Part shown: piece after piece, positions 34,535 to 44,654 of the stretch
How positions within the stretch are numbered: position 1 is the stretch's first letter
How the letters are laid out: every line of letters begins with the position of its first letter
Source of the DNA: Streptomyces fumanus
GTDB lineage: Bacteria > Actinomycetota > Actinomycetes > Streptomycetales > Streptomycetaceae
Direction of reading: 5' to 3'
Length of the DNA stretch: 64,000 bases
NCBI RefSeq assembly: GCF_014655295.1
Contig: NZ_BNBI01000003.1
Span: forward strand, 124,001-188,000
Position numbers and translations under genes: made by a program
The notes under the pieces: generated by a model
Seen by the model: the letters and a program-made list of their open reading frames with translations, nothing else
The model's database searches: none
Told to the model about the DNA's origin: nothing

Positions 34535-35440
34535 ATGCGCGCAGTCCGCTATCACGAGTACGGCGGTGTGGAGACCCTCGTGGTCGAGGAGGTGCCGGAC
34601 CCGCACCCCGGGCCCGGCGAGATACGTATCCGCGTCGCGGCGGCCGGGGTCAATCCGGTCGACTGGAAGGTGCGTTCCGGCGCGGTGCGCGAGGTGCTCC
34701 CCGTGGATCTCCCTGCGATCCCCGGGCGGGACGCCGTCGGTGTGGTCGACGAGGTGGGCGAGGGCGTGCGGGGCGTGCGCGTCGGTGACCGTGTCTTCGG
34801 GCTGGGCGGCGTCACCGGTGCGACGGCGGAGCTGGCCGTGCTCTCGGCCTGGGCCCCCGCGCCCGCCGCGTGGAGCGACGAGGAGGCCGCCGGTGCCGCC
34901 CTGGCGGCCGTGACCGCGATGGGCGGGCTGACGGCGCTCGGTCCCCTGCGGGGGCGCACACTGCTGGTCGAGGGCGCCGCCGGAGGCGTGGGCAGTGCCG
35001 CGGTCGAGATCGCGGCGGCCCGGGGCGCCACCGTGATCGGCACGGCCGGCGAGCGCAATCACGCCTTCCTCGCCGCGCTGGGGGCCGTCCCCACCACCTA
35101 CGGCACCGGCCTCGCGGACCGCCTCGCCGCCCTGGCCCCGCACGGCGTCGACCTCGTGCTGGACACCGCCGCCTCCGGGTCCCTGGCCGATCTCGTCGCG
35201 ATCGCCGGCGACCCCGCCCGCGTGGTGACGGTCGCCGACCATGCCAACGCCGGGCGCCTGGGGGTGCGGGTGGCCAACGCGGAGAACGACCCCGCGCTCC
35301 TGGCCGCGGCGGCCGAACTGGGCCGGCAGGGCCGCTACACCCCGCGCGTCGAGCGGACCTACCCGCTCGAACGGATCGCGGACGCGCACGCCTACGGCGA
35401 ACGCGGACACACGCGCGGGAAGATCGTGGTCCGCCTCTGA
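34535..35440 (+). CDS. NADP-dependent quinone oxidoreductase-like protein
   Basis: 301-residue zinc-free MDR oxidoreductase: MRAVRYHEYGGVETLVVEEV at the start, the NADP loop LLVEGAAGGVGSAAVEIAAA at ~145, and the C-terminal YPLERIADAHAYGERGHTRGKIVV. Probably reduces quinones or activated alkenes. ATG 34535 has AAAGGCAGA upstream. The MerR-type promoter 90 bases upstream suggests induction by redox-cycling or electrophilic compounds. A second, MarR-controlled homologue is at 14859-15803. Confidence 0.9.
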   Translation: MRAVRYHEYGGVETLVVEEVPDPHPGPGEIRIRVAAAGVNPVDWKVRSGAVREVLPVDLPAIPGRDAVGVVDEVGEGVRGVRVGDRVFGLGGVTGATAELAVLSAWAPAPAAWSDEEAAGAALAAVTAMGGLTALGPLRGRTLLVEGAAGGVGSAAVEIAAARGATVIGTAGERNHAFLAALGAVPTTYGTGLADRLAALAPHGVDLVLDTAASGSLADLVAIAGDPARVVTVADHANAGRLGVRVANAENDPALLAAAAELGRQGRYTPRVERTYPLERIADAHAYGERGHTRGKIVVRL

Positions 35441-35462
35441 GCGCCGGACCGCCGCGCCGGGC

Positions 35463-36203
35463 TCAGGCCGGCTTGCGCCAGACGGAGATGTGCTTGGCGG
35501 AGTCCTGGGTGAACGGCGTACCGTCCCAGTCCGCGACCCGGCGTTCGAGTTCCAGACCGGCGATCCGTGCCATCAGGTCGAGCTCCGCGGGCCACGCGTA
35601 CCGGTGCCGGGAGCTGTCGCGGCGGTAGCGGCCGTCGTCGCCGTCGCGGGTGAAGTGGTGGGAGACGAGGACCTGCTCGACCAGGTCGAAGGTGTCGAAG
35701 CCGAGATGCCGTTCGGAGACGTCGAACGGCACCGCCACCTGGCCGGGCGGCAGCAGCCGCAACGGCGGCACGCCCAGCTCGATGACGAACCGGCCGCCGG
35801 GCCGGAGATGACGGGCCGCGTTGCGGAAGCACTCGACCTGCTCGTCCTGGGTGAGCAGGTTGCCGATGGTGTTGTAGACGAGGTAGACCAGGGTGAACTC
35901 GCCGGGGACCACGGTGGTGGCCATGTCCCCGATGGTCACCGGGAGCTGACTTTCGTCGATCTTGCGGCGCAGGACCGCCGCCATGTGCTCGGACAGTTCG
36001 ATGCCCACGACCGGCACGCCGCGCCGCCGGAGCGGGACGCCCACGCGTCCGGTGCCGATGGCGAACTCCAGCGCAGGGCCGTCCCCGGCGAGTTCGGCGA
36101 GGAAGTCGAGGGTCGGTCCGAGCACGGCGGCCGAGGACATCTCGGTCTCTTCGGCGTCGTAGCGGTCGGCGGTCGCGCGGGTCCACAGTTCACTGCTGGT
36201 CAC
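35463..36203 (-). CDS. Class I SAM-dependent methyltransferase
   Basis: 246-residue methyltransferase: AdoMet motif I LEFAIGTGRVGVPL, acidic loop VVGIELSEHM, and motif III/IV region GEFTLVYLVYNTIGNL, followed by FRNAARHLRPGGRFVIEL. Small-molecule methyltransferase type; substrate unknown. The start at GTG 36203 has no good ribosome site and may be leaderless. Convergent with the oxidoreductase (23 bases). Confidence 0.85.
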   Translation of the reverse strand: MTSSELWTRATADRYDAEETEMSSAAVLGPTLDFLAELAGDGPALEFAIGTGRVGVPLRRRGVPVVGIELSEHMAAVLRRKIDESQLPVTIGDMATTVVPGEFTLVYLVYNTIGNLLTQDEQVECFRNAARHLRPGGRFVIELGVPPLRLLPPGQVAVPFDVSERHLGFDTFDLVEQVLVSHHFTRDGDDGRYRRDSSRHRYAWPAELDLMARIAGLELERRVADWDGTPFTQDSAKHISVWRKPA

Positions 36204-36313
36204 GGACGGCTACTCTGCCGAGCGGCGAGGGCCGCTGTCGACGCATTTTTTCCTGCCGCCCGGCGCGAGCGGGCGGTCCGGACGACGACGCCGCCGGTAC
36301 GGGCCGGGGTGCC

Positions 36314-37273
36314 TCACTTCACGCTCATGTGCAGGCGCAGGACCAGGCCCTGTGCCGACGACCGGATCTCGACCAAGTCGCAGAGCTGATGCATGATCCA
36401 CACGCCGCGTCCGCCGGTCGGCGCGTACGGGTCGGGGCGGCGGCGGCCCGTCAGGGGGTCGGCCAGCCGGCCGCGGTCGCTGATCTCCGCGACCAGTTCG
36501 CCGTCGGCCCGCCACAGGCGCAGCCGGCCCTGGCCCCCGCCGTGGCGTACCGAGTTGCTGGTGGCCTCGCCGATGGCGAGGAGCCAGTCCGTGCGGCGTT
36601 CCGGCGACAGGCCGGCGGCCGTCGCCCAGTGGTCGGCCTCGTCGCGCACCCGCGCCAGGTCCTCCCTGCCGAACGCGAGGACCACCGCGTCCCGTGGCTC
36701 GGGCAGCGGTACGTCGCAGTCGCGGCAGACCTCGCGGGGGTCGGTGTAGCGGGCACTGGCCCGGTAGGCCGCCGAGTCGCCGACGACCGGGTGGGTGCGG
36801 TACGCCTGGGCCAGTACCTCCTCGGGCAGCGCGGTGTCGTAGGGACACAGGATGCTCAGGCCCCGGCCCTCGAAGGCCAGGTTGATCAGGGCCTCGTGCC
36901 GTGTGGCCTCCCAGCTCTCGGCCGGGGTGCGCCCGACCCAGATGGGTTCCCCCACGATCGACACCGGCCTGGCGTCCCGCCCGGGGCGGTCGGCGAACTC
37001 CTGCAGCATCGACAGGATGCGTCCGGGATTGCGTCCCGCGTCGGTCATGTCCACCCACATCACGCGCTCGTGCTCGCCGTCGAAGAACTCCTTCAGCAGC
37101 TTCAGGCGGGCGCCGGGCACGGCCACCAGCACGTCCTGCCCCTCGTCCAGGGCGCCGCGGACGAAGCCCCCGACGCCGTCGAGGTACTCGTCCTCGGTGG
37201 CGTAGAACAGGGCGGGGTGGAAGAAGGGGGCGAGCCGGTCGGCGTGGTCGTTCATCAGCGAGTCCGTCGTCAT
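36314..37273 (-). CDS. MEDS domain anti-sigma regulatory kinase (MEDS-HATPase)
   Basis: 319-residue signalling protein. Residues ~10-185 form a MEDS domain (HPALFYATEDEYLDGVGGFV, RVMWVDMTDAGRNPGRIL), a sensor of methanogen/methylotroph origin found in actinobacterial regulators. Residues ~200-319 are an RsbW-like HATPase (WLLAIGEATSNSVRHGGG N-box, DPLTG, GRGVWIMHQLCD G-box). Such proteins phosphorylate or bind STAS antagonists. Its ATG overlaps the stop of the MEDS-STAS gene upstream (ATGA), so the two are coupled and probably interact. Confidence 0.9.
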   Translation of the reverse strand: MTTDSLMNDHADRLAPFFHPALFYATEDEYLDGVGGFVRGALDEGQDVLVAVPGARLKLLKEFFDGEHERVMWVDMTDAGRNPGRILSMLQEFADRPGRDARPVSIVGEPIWVGRTPAESWEATRHEALINLAFEGRGLSILCPYDTALPEEVLAQAYRTHPVVGDSAAYRASARYTDPREVCRDCDVPLPEPRDAVVLAFGREDLARVRDEADHWATAAGLSPERRTDWLLAIGEATSNSVRHGGGQGRLRLWRADGELVAEISDRGRLADPLTGRRRPDPYAPTGGRGVWIMHQLCDLVEIRSSAQGLVLRLHMSVK

Positions 37274-38142
37274 CGGTCGAGGACCTCCACCGCGGAGCCG
37301 AACTCGGGGAACAGATCCAGCAGCCGCCGCAGAGGCGGCGGGGCGTGGCGCACCCCCAGCGGCGGGCCGGCCGGCCGGTCGGCGACCGCCGCGGCCAGGG
37401 TGGCCAGCGAAGCGGTGTCCAGGTGCCGCAGGCCCGCGAGGTCCAGTTCCACCCGGGCGGTCGGCATGCCCCGGACGGCGGCGGCCGCGGCGGCGACGGC
37501 CTCCCGCGTGTCGTACCCGGCGGAGCCGGACAGGCGCAGGCCGGGACGGTCGGTCAGCGGCGTCACCCGCAGCACCGGCCGGCCCACCGGACCGCCCCGG
37601 TTCGCCGGGTGGGCGCCGACCAGGACGTCCACGCGGTCGTCGGGCAGCAGGCGCCGGTCGTAGAAGCACCAGGCGGTCAGGGGCAGCCGCTCGAAGACCT
37701 CCTGGTGGATGCGGAGCTCGTACTCCAGGAGCCGGTCCGCCCCGGGTATGTCACGGGCGCCCCAGGACATCTCGCCGATCGCCCGCAGCCCGGCGTACCC
37801 CCGGGCCGCGGACTCCTCCACCGCGTCGTACCACAGCCCGATCATCGCGTCCGGGTCGAAGCCGGTACCGGCGAGATACGTCTGTGCCGCGGTGGAGACG
37901 GAGAGCTGGCCCCGCCGCTCGGCGGCCACCGCGTCGATGCCCGCGTCGCCGAGGGTGCGCAAGACCCGGCCGGGGTCGGTGGTGTCCGCGAAGTACTTGA
38001 TCTCCTCGTCCCGCGCCAGCCCGTCCCGGACGAAGGCGCACAGGTGGGCCGCCCACTCCTGGTCGTCGGCGAAGACCACGCTCGAGTGGTGCCCCGTCCC
38101 GGGCTCCCGTTCGGCGGGAACAGCCGCTCCCGGCATTTTCAC
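37270..38142 (-). CDS. MEDS-STAS domain protein
   Basis: 290-residue protein with an N-terminal MEDS domain (HHSSVVFADDQEWAAHLCAF, YLAGTGFDPDAMIGLWYDA, WCFYDRRLL) and a C-terminal STAS-like domain from ~205 (ARVELDLAGLRHLDTASLAT), in which the phospho-accepting serine position follows LDTAS. GTG 38142 was chosen; ATG 38136 is close behind. Coupled to the MEDS-HATPase gene; together they look like a sensor-antagonist / kinase pair. Confidence 0.88.
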   Translation of the reverse strand: MKMPGAAVPAEREPGTGHHSSVVFADDQEWAAHLCAFVRDGLARDEEIKYFADTTDPGRVLRTLGDAGIDAVAAERRGQLSVSTAAQTYLAGTGFDPDAMIGLWYDAVEESAARGYAGLRAIGEMSWGARDIPGADRLLEYELRIHQEVFERLPLTAWCFYDRRLLPDDRVDVLVGAHPANRGGPVGRPVLRVTPLTDRPGLRLSGSAGYDTREAVAAAAAAVRGMPTARVELDLAGLRHLDTASLATLAAAVADRPAGPPLGVRHAPPPLRRLLDLFPEFGSAVEVLDR

Positions 38143-38241
38143 CACGCTGCCCCCGCTTCCTGGATCCGGTCCCTTCCATGGAAGCACACCGGACGGACGG
38201 CGCCGCTCCCCGGCCGCGCCCCCGCCCGGCCCGGGGCCGCG

Positions 38242-38529
38242 CTACAGGCCATGGACGGTGGTGAGGTCGCTCAGTCCCGAGATCGTCAGCACGGGCGCGA
38301 GCAGCGGCGTGGCCACCAGCTCCACCCGGTCGGCGTGGGCGAACAGGACGTTGAGGCCGGCGCTGTCCAGGTATTCGACCCCGGTGAGGTCGAGGAGGAC
38401 CGGGCCCTGCTCGGCGTCGAGTGCCTCGGCGAGGACGTCCGTGTTGGTCATGTCGATCTCACCGACGGCGGTGAGCAGCAGGGTGCCGTCGGCCCGTCGG
38501 CCCGGGGTCAGGGTCAGGGGGGTGGTCAT
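38242..38529 (-). CDS. STAS domain anti-sigma factor antagonist
   Basis: 95-residue stand-alone STAS protein of SpoIIAA/RsbV type. [20 protein letters not shown] carries the canonical DSAG phosphorylation serine. ATG 38529 shares one base with the stop of the giant kinase gene (TGATG), so its translation is coupled. It should be dephosphorylated by the PP2C and bound or phosphorylated by the HATPase domains of that protein. Confidence 0.93.
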   Translation of the reverse strand: MTTPLTLTPGRRADGTLLLTAVGEIDMTNTDVLAEALDAEQGPVLLDLTGVEYLDSAGLNVLFAHADRVELVATPLLAPVLTISGLSDLTTVHGL

Positions 38530-41500
38530 CACGCGATCCTCGTGTGCATCTGGACAGTGGTGCCGGCGGCGCCGGAGGTGACGGTGACGTGCTGCATCAT
38601 CGCTTTCATCAGGGTCATGCCGCGGCCGCGGTGCGCGTTGGCCTCGGGCTGCGGTGTCTTCCACTGTCCGCTGTCGGTGATGACCAGGCGCAGATCGTCC
38701 ACGTACGCCTCGGCGCGCAGCCGGACGATCTCCCCCGGGGAGTGGCGGTGGCCGTGCTCGATGGCGTTGGCGCAGGCTTCCCCGGCCGCGACCAGCACGT
38801 TCTGCGCGGTCTGCGGGGGGAGCTGGCAGCGTTCCAGCCAGGTCCGCAGGGCCTGCCGGACCGGCGCGAGCTGCGAGGACTCGGCGGGGAAGGCCACGTC
38901 CAGCGGTGCCGGGTGCCGGTACAGCAGCAGGGCGACGTCGTCGTCGTAGCCGTTCTCGGGTGCCAGCCGGGACATGACCTGGGTGGCGAGATCGTCGACG
39001 GCGGCGTCCCGGCCCTCGTGGACGGCCTCGCCGGCCTGGTCGATGCCCACGCTCAGCGGGCGCCGGCGGCGCTCGACGAGACCGTCGGTGTACAGCAGCA
39101 GGGTGGCGCGTGCCGGGATCGTGCACGTGCCCTCGGGGCGTACCCGGCCGGGCCGGACCGCCAGCGGCACGGACCGCCCCTCCTCCAGCAGGCGGGTGGT
39201 GCCGTCGTGGTGGACGAGGATGCCCGGCGGGTGCCCGGCGCTGGAGTAGGTCAGCAGACCGGTGTCGGGGTCGAGGACGCCGCAGAAGACGGTGGTGCAC
39301 AGCGCCCCGGAGACGCCGGCGGCGAAGCGGTCGAGGGCCATCAGGGTCTGGGCGGGGCTGGCGTCCTGCAGCAGCAGCGCGCGGCAGGCGCTGCGGAGCT
39401 GGCCCATGACGCTGGCCGCCTCCAGTCCGCGGCCGACGCAGTCCCCGACGACGATGCCGATCCGCCCGTCGGGCAGCGCCACCGTGTCGTACCAGTCACC
39501 GCCGACCTCCAGTGGGCGGGTGGCCGGTTCGTAGCGGACGGCGAAACCGTCGGGCAGGTCGGAGGGGCCGAGGATGGCCCGCTGCAGGGCGATGGCGGTC
39601 TCGCGCTGCTGGTCGATCTGGTGGACCCGGACCAGGCCCTGGGCGAGGTGTCCGGCCAGCAGCGACAGCAGCAGTTGGTCCTCGTGCGTGAAGGGCCGGC
39701 CGGCCCCCAGCTCCACCCACAGCACCATCGGTCCCTCGGGGTGCTCCACGGCGATGGCCGCGCTGGTGTGGTCGGTGACCGGGGTCAGCGGCGGCCGCTC
39801 GCGCAGGGCGGTGAGCGCCTCGCGCCGGTCGGCGGGCAGCTCCCGCCAGTGCGGTGCGCTGCCGGTGCCGGTCACGGCGGGTTCCGTGTGGTGGCCGAAG
39901 ACGACGGCCAGGACCTGCCGGGCCCGCCACAGCTCCTTCAGCTCGTTCAGGGCACCGGTGAGTGCCTCGGGCACGCTGGTGGCCTGGGACACCTTGAGGC
40001 TGAGCGCCGCCAGGGCGCTGTCCCGCTGGACCACGTAGTGCTCGGCGGTGACGTCCCGGAAGGTGCCGACGACCACGCGGTGCCCGGTGTCGGGGTCCTG
40101 GGCGTGGTTGAAGGCGACGTCGATCCAGAGCCGGTGCCCTTCCCGGTGGGTGACGGGGACCGTGTAGCGGCCGTGTCCTTCCGCCACCAGACCGGCGAAG
40201 GCGCGGGCGACCTGCTGGTGGCCCTCGGGGTCGCTGTCGGCCTGCGGCCACCAGGGGTGGATCGGCCGGTAGGGCAGGTCCTCGGGGCCGTAACCGAGGA
40301 TGTCGGTGAACGCCGCGTTGATCTCCACGACCGCGCCCTGCTCGTCGCAGACGAAGAACGCCTCCTGGAGGGACTCGACCAGCGCGGTGCGCCAGCGGGC
40401 GTGGTGGGTGCGCAGCCGGGACAGCTCCACCGTGGCCCGTACCCGGGCCAGCAGCTCCGCCGCCGCGAACGGCTTGACGAGGTAGTCGTCCGCGCCGGCC
40501 TGCAGGCCCTCGATGGAGGCTTCCTGCCCGGCCCGCGCGGACAGCAGCATCACCGGTACGGCCGCGGTGCGCGGGTCGCCGCGCAGCTCGCGCACCAGGG
40601 ACAGCCCGTCCAGGCGGGGCATCATGACGTCGCTGACCACGAGGTCGGGGGCGTCCGCGCGCACCGCCCGCAGCGCCTCCCGCCCGTCGGTGACCGCCTC
40701 GACCTGGTAGCCGGCGCCGCGCAGGATGCGGGTGAGGTACTCGCGCATGTCGGCGTTGTCGTCCGCGATCAGCACCCGTGCCGGTACCTCGGGGCCCGAG
40801 GGGTAGGGCGCGTCGCCGGTCTCCGGCACCGCCGGCGCCCCCGTGGCGGAGGTGCCGGCGGGCAGCCAGCGCAGCGCCTCCAGGACGTACGGCTCGGCGG
40901 TGGTCGAGGGGGCGGCGTCGGAGGCGGCCGGGGCCAGGGCGTCGTCCGGGAGGTGTCCGGTGCCGAAGGGCAGGCGGACGGTGAAGCGGGTGCCCTCGCC
41001 GAGCGTGCTGACGGCGGTGATCGTGCCGCCGTGCAGGCCGACGAGTTCCTTGACCAGGGCCAGTCCGATGCCGCTGCCCTCGTTGGAGCGCGAGCGGGCG
41101 GTCTCGATGCGGTGGAAGCGTTCGAAGAGCCTGGGCATCTCCTCGGCGGGCACGCCGATGCCGGTGTCGGCGATCGTGACCACGGCGTGGCCGTCCTCGG
41201 CACGGACCGCGACCCGGATGGACCCCTCGAAGGTGAACTTCAGCGCGTTGCTGAGCAGGTTGAGGACGACCTTCTCCCACATGCCGCGGTCGATGTGCAC
41301 CGGCTCCGCCAGCGGGGGGCAGTCGACGTCGAAGGCGAGCCCGGCCTTGTCCACGGCCGAGCGGAAGACGCTGGCCAGCTCGGCGGTGACCGCCGACAGG
41401 TCGACCGGCTCGTACCGGGCCTGCATCCGGCCGGCCTCGATGCGGGAGAAGTCCAGCAGGCTGTTGACGAGCTTGCCGAGCCGGAGGCTGTTGCGGTGGA

Positions 41501-42686
41501 TGGTGTCGAGTTCGTCACGCACCCGGGGGTCGCCCGCGGCGAACCGTGTGCGCAGCTCCTCCACCGGCCCCATGATCAGCGTGAGCGGGGTGCGGAACTC
41601 GTGGCTGATGTTGGAGAAGAACGCGGTCTTGGCCCGGTCCAGCTCCGCGAGCTCCTCGGCCCGGCGCTGCTGGGCCTCGTAGCTGCGCGCGCTGGAGATG
41701 CCGGCGGCGATGTGTCCGGCGACCAGTTCGACGAAGCCCCGGTAGCCCGGGTCCAGGTCCCGGTACCGGTTCAGTCCGGCCACCAGGAAGCCGTACGGGG
41801 CGCCGCCCTGTTGCAGCAGCGGTACGACGAGGGCCTCGGTGGGCGGCTGCGGCCGGCCGCCGGTGGGCAGCCCGGCGAACCCGTCGCCCTCCAGGGCCAC
41901 GGTCACGGACTCACCCCGGGCCGGCGCGTCGACCGGCCAGGGCCCGGTCGTGCCCGGTGACAGGGTGGCGGGCGCGGCGGGGTGCGGGCCGGTCAGGCCG
42001 GCGGACGCCGCGAGCCGCGCGGTGCCGTCCGGCTCGAACAGGTAGGTCAGCGTGAAGGGGAGGTCGTGCAGGTTGCGGCCGAGCTGGTGCGCGGCGAAGG
42101 CCAGCATCTCCTCCTCGGTCCGTACGACGCTGGGGTCCGAGCCGAGGTCGCGCAGCGTCGTCATGCGCCGCCCGCCGATGACCCGCTCGGTCTCCTCGCT
42201 CACCACGCACAGCATGCCGACGACCGCGCCGGAGTCGTCCCGCAGCGGGCTGTAGGAGAAGGTGTGGTACGTCTCCTCCTCGTATCCCGCGCGCTTCAGG
42301 AAGAGCAGCAGCGCCTCGTCCCAGGTGGCCTCGCCGGTGCGCAGCACCGTGTCGATGCGCGGGCCGATGTCGTCCCAGATCTCCGCCCACACCTCGCTCG
42401 CCGGCCGGCCCAGGGCCCAGGGGTACTTCTGCCCGAGGGTGTCCCGGCGGTAGGCGGCGTTGCAGAAGAACGTCAGGTCGGGTCCCCACGCCATCCACAT
42501 GGAGAACCGGGAGGAGAGCAGGATGCTCACCGCCGTGCGCAGGCTCTGCGGCCAGCTCTCCGGCGGTCCGAGCGGGGTCGCGGCCCAGTCGACCGCGGCC
42601 AGATCCCGGCCGATCTCCGGGTCGGCGGTGAACACCTCGGCCACCGCGGCCGGCGGCCGGCGCCCGGCGTCTGCAGAACCTGCCAC
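38529..42686 (-). CDS. Hybrid sensor kinase-receiver-PP2C phosphatase-HATPase protein
   Basis: 1385-residue multidomain regulator. Order (approximate residues): PAS-like 20-170; GAF 190-330; HisKA 350-415 with His362 in SHEFRT; HATPase 460-575; receiver 635-750 with Asp686 in [11 protein letters not shown] 765-890; GAF 905-1040; SpoIIE/PP2C phosphatase 1060-1240 ([24 protein letters not shown]); RsbW-like HATPase 1260-1380 ([22 protein letters not shown]). It therefore joins a two-component phosphorelay to both opposing enzymes of a partner switch. No transmembrane helix, so cytoplasmic. GTG 42686 is six bases behind AAAGGG. Coupled to the STAS gene; divergent from a second PP2C-STAS pair. 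Confidence 0.92.
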   Translation of the reverse strand: MAGSADAGRRPPAAVAEVFTADPEIGRDLAAVDWAATPLGPPESWPQSLRTAVSILLSSRFSMWMAWGPDLTFFCNAAYRRDTLGQKYPWALGRPASEVWAEIWDDIGPRIDTVLRTGEATWDEALLLFLKRAGYEEETYHTFSYSPLRDDSGAVVGMLCVVSEETERVIGGRRMTTLRDLGSDPSVVRTEEEMLAFAAHQLGRNLHDLPFTLTYLFEPDGTARLAASAGLTGPHPAAPATLSPGTTGPWPVDAPARGESVTVALEGDGFAGLPTGGRPQPPTEALVVPLLQQGGAPYGFLVAGLNRYRDLDPGYRGFVELVAGHIAAGISSARSYEAQQRRAEELAELDRAKTAFFSNISHEFRTPLTLIMGPVEELRTRFAAGDPRVRDELDTIHRNSLRLGKLVNSLLDFSRIEAGRMQARYEPVDLSAVTAELASVFRSAVDKAGLAFDVDCPPLAEPVHIDRGMWEKVVLNLLSNALKFTFEGSIRVAVRAEDGHAVVTIADTGIGVPAEEMPRLFERFHRIETARSRSNEGSGIGLALVKELVGLHGGTITAVSTLGEGTRFTVRLPFGTGHLPDDALAPAASDAAPSTTAEPYVLEALRWLPAGTSATGAPAVPETGDAPYPSGPEVPARVLIADDNADMREYLTRILRGAGYQVEAVTDGREALRAVRADAPDLVVSDVMMPRLDGLSLVRELRGDPRTAAVPVMLLSARAGQEASIEGLQAGADDYLVKPFAAAELLARVRATVELSRLRTHHARWRTALVESLQEAFFVCDEQGAVVEINAAFTDILGYGPEDLPYRPIHPWWPQADSDPEGHQQVARAFAGLVAEGHGRYTVPVTHREGHRLWIDVAFNHAQDPDTGHRVVVGTFRDVTAEHYVVQRDSALAALSLKVSQATSVPEALTGALNELKELWRARQVLAVVFGHHTEPAVTGTGSAPHWRELPADRREALTALRERPPLTPVTDHTSAAIAVEHPEGPMVLWVELGAGRPFTHEDQLLLSLLAGHLAQGLVRVHQIDQQRETAIALQRAILGPSDLPDGFAVRYEPATRPLEVGGDWYDTVALPDGRIGIVVGDCVGRGLEAASVMGQLRSACRALLLQDASPAQTLMALDRFAAGVSGALCTTVFCGVLDPDTGLLTYSSAGHPPGILVHHDGTTRLLEEGRSVPLAVRPGRVRPEGTCTIPARATLLLYTDGLVERRRRPLSVGIDQAGEAVHEGRDAAVDDLATQVMSRLAPENGYDDDVALLLYRHPAPLDVAFPAESSQLAPVRQALRTWLERCQLPPQTAQNVLVAAGEACANAIEHGHRHSPGEIVRLRAEAYVDDLRLVITDSGQWKTPQPEANAHRGRGMTLMKAMMQHVTVTSGAAGTTVQMHTRIA

Positions 42687-42947
42687 AGGAAACCCTTTCG
42701 TCCACACCGCTCGGCCCGCGGCCGCCAGTCGGCCGCACCACCACCGTCACCGCCCCCGGGCCGGGACGGGGCGGGCCTCCCGCACCGGTCGACGGCCCGA
42801 GCGGCGCCACCCGCACGGCACGCCCCTTACCCCGGGTAGCGTGACCGTCCCCACCTCGCGCAAACGACCGCTTCGTAGGATAGACGGATCATCCGGGGGC
42901 ATCAGCACCGGGCACGGGTGCACCATCACGCAGGAGGCCGCAGGGCT

Positions 42948-44264
42948 ATGACACCGAATGCGCCAGCTCGTCTCCTGGCCCTGGCGTCCGACGGGGACAG
43001 ACGCTCCGCCCCGGTCCGCGAGTATCCCGTCGCGGAGGCGTCGCCCAGTCCCGCCCTGGACCGGATCGCCGCGCTGGCGGCCCGGATCTTCGGCGCCCCG
43101 ATGGCCGGCGTGACGCTCGGTGACCCCGACCGCGCGCGGCTGATCGCGTCCCACGGCCTGGCGGACACGGCCGAGGCGTTCCGCCTGCCGGGGCTGCCGG
43201 TCCTCGGCGGCCCGCGGCCGGAGGCGTTCATGGTCACCGACGCCCTCACCGATCCCCGTACCGCGGACCATCCCCTGGTACGCGGCGGCCTCGGCGTCCG
43301 GTTCTACGCCGCCGCGCCGATCGTCACCGCCGGGGGGCAGCGCCTGGGCACCGTCAGTGTGCTGGACACCCGCCCGCGCCATCCCGGCCGCGACCGGCTC
43401 GACGCCCTGCGGGACCTGGCGGCGCTGGCCATGGAGGAACTCGAGCTGCGCCTGTCGGCGGTGCGCACGGTGGCCGCCGAACGCGCCCGCCGCGCCGACG
43501 CCGAACGCCTGGCCCGCACCCTGCAGCGGACCCTGCTGCCGCCGACGCTGCCCTCGGTGCCCGGCCTGCGCTCGGCCGCCGCCTACCACACGGCCTCCCC
43601 GGACGAGGTCGGCGGCGACTTCTACGACCTGTTCCCCCTGGAGAACGGCCGCTGGGGCCTGTTCATCGGCGACGTGTGCGGCAAGGGCGCCGACGCCGCG
43701 GCACTGACCTCGCTCACCCGCTACACCCTGCGCGCCGCCGCCATCTACGACCCCGACCCCTGTGCCGTGCTGGCCAACCTCGACGCGGTGCTCAAAGGGG
43801 AGCAGCAGGACGGCGGACCGCGGCACTGCACCGCCCTGTTCGGTGTGCTGGAGCCGGCCCCCGGGGACGCCTTCACCGTCACGCTGGCCGGCGGGGGCCA
43901 TCCCCCGGCCCTCGCGGTGCGCGCGGACGGTACGGTGGAGCCGATCTCCACGATCGGCGGACAGCTCATCGGCCTGCTGCCCGAGCCGCGCTTCGTCCGG
44001 ACCACCACCCGTCTGGCTCCCGGTGAGTCGCTGCTGCTGTACACCGACGGTCTCGTCGAGGCCCGGACACCCGACGGCGACATGCTCGGTCAGGAGCGGC
44101 TCGCCCAGCACCTGGCGGCGGCCGGCGCGTCGTCGGCCGACCGGTTGCTGCACACTGTGAGCGGCCTCCTGGGCAGCCTGGGGCCGGGCGTCGGCGACGA
44201 CACCGCGCTGCTCGCCCTGTCCGTACCCGTACCGCCCGCATCATCTCTTCAGGAGAACCGGTGA
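42948..44264 (+). CDS. GAF-PP2C (SpoIIE/RsbU-type) serine phosphatase
   Basis: 438-residue cytoplasmic phosphatase. GAF domain ~35-175 (ALAARIFGAPMAGVTLGD, FYAAAPIVTAGGQRLGTVSV), coiled linker (AERARRADAERLARTLQ), then the SpoIIE PP2C domain ~195-430 with DEVGGDFYDLFPLENG, GDVCGKGADAA and VGDDTALLAL metal-binding aspartates. It would dephosphorylate a STAS antagonist, very likely the one encoded by the overlapping next gene. ATG 42948 has AGGAGG upstream. Divergent from the hybrid kinase. Confidence 0.92.
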   Translation: MTPNAPARLLALASDGDRRSAPVREYPVAEASPSPALDRIAALAARIFGAPMAGVTLGDPDRARLIASHGLADTAEAFRLPGLPVLGGPRPEAFMVTDALTDPRTADHPLVRGGLGVRFYAAAPIVTAGGQRLGTVSVLDTRPRHPGRDRLDALRDLAALAMEELELRLSAVRTVAAERARRADAERLARTLQRTLLPPTLPSVPGLRSAAAYHTASPDEVGGDFYDLFPLENGRWGLFIGDVCGKGADAAALTSLTRYTLRAAAIYDPDPCAVLANLDAVLKGEQQDGGPRHCTALFGVLEPAPGDAFTVTLAGGGHPPALAVRADGTVEPISTIGGQLIGLLPEPRFVRTTTRLAPGESLLLYTDGLVEARTPDGDMLGQERLAQHLAAAGASSADRLLHTVSGLLGSLGPGVGDDTALLALSVPVPPASSLQENR

Positions 44265-44617
44265 CCGAGCCCACCCTGACCGTCGAACAGCAGATCCACC
44301 AGGCAGGTCCCGTCGTCCTGACGGTGACCGGTGAACTCGACCACCACACCGCCCCCCAGCTCTCCCAGGCGCTGGACCACGCCCCCCTCGGCGACGGCAG
44401 GGCCCTGGTGATCGACCTGTCCGGTCTCGCCTACTGCGACTCCACCGGCATCACCGTGCTGGTCACCGCCTACCACCGCGCCCAGTCCGCGGGCTCCTCG
44501 CTCAGCCTGGCCGGTCTCAGCCACGATCTCACCCGGGTCTTCCAGACCGTCGGCCTCGACCAGGTGTTCACCCTGCACCCCGGCCTCGACGACGCCCTCG
44601 CCGCGCTGCGCCCCTGA
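44261..44617 (+). CDS. STAS domain anti-sigma factor antagonist
   Basis: 118-residue SpoIIAA/RsbV-type protein; VLTVTGELDHHTAPQLSQAL and VIDLSGLAYCDSTGITVLV with the phospho-serine in DSTG. GTG 44261 overlaps the phosphatase stop by four bases, so the two are coupled and form the phosphatase/substrate pair of a partner switch. The cognate anti-sigma kinase may be the HATPase of the divergent protein. Confidence 0.93.
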   Translation: MTEPTLTVEQQIHQAGPVVLTVTGELDHHTAPQLSQALDHAPLGDGRALVIDLSGLAYCDSTGITVLVTAYHRAQSAGSSLSLAGLSHDLTRVFQTVGLDQVFTLHPGLDDALAALRP

Positions 44618-44654
44618 CCTCCGGGGCCGAGGCGGGGGCTCCGCCGCCGGCCGG

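Noticed and set aside
38544..41960. Open frame of over 1100 codons opposite the hybrid kinase gene
   Set aside because: It is the antisense shadow of a highly GC3-biased gene; composition is Gly/Val/Arg-rich with no domain, while the opposite strand has a full chain of known domains.
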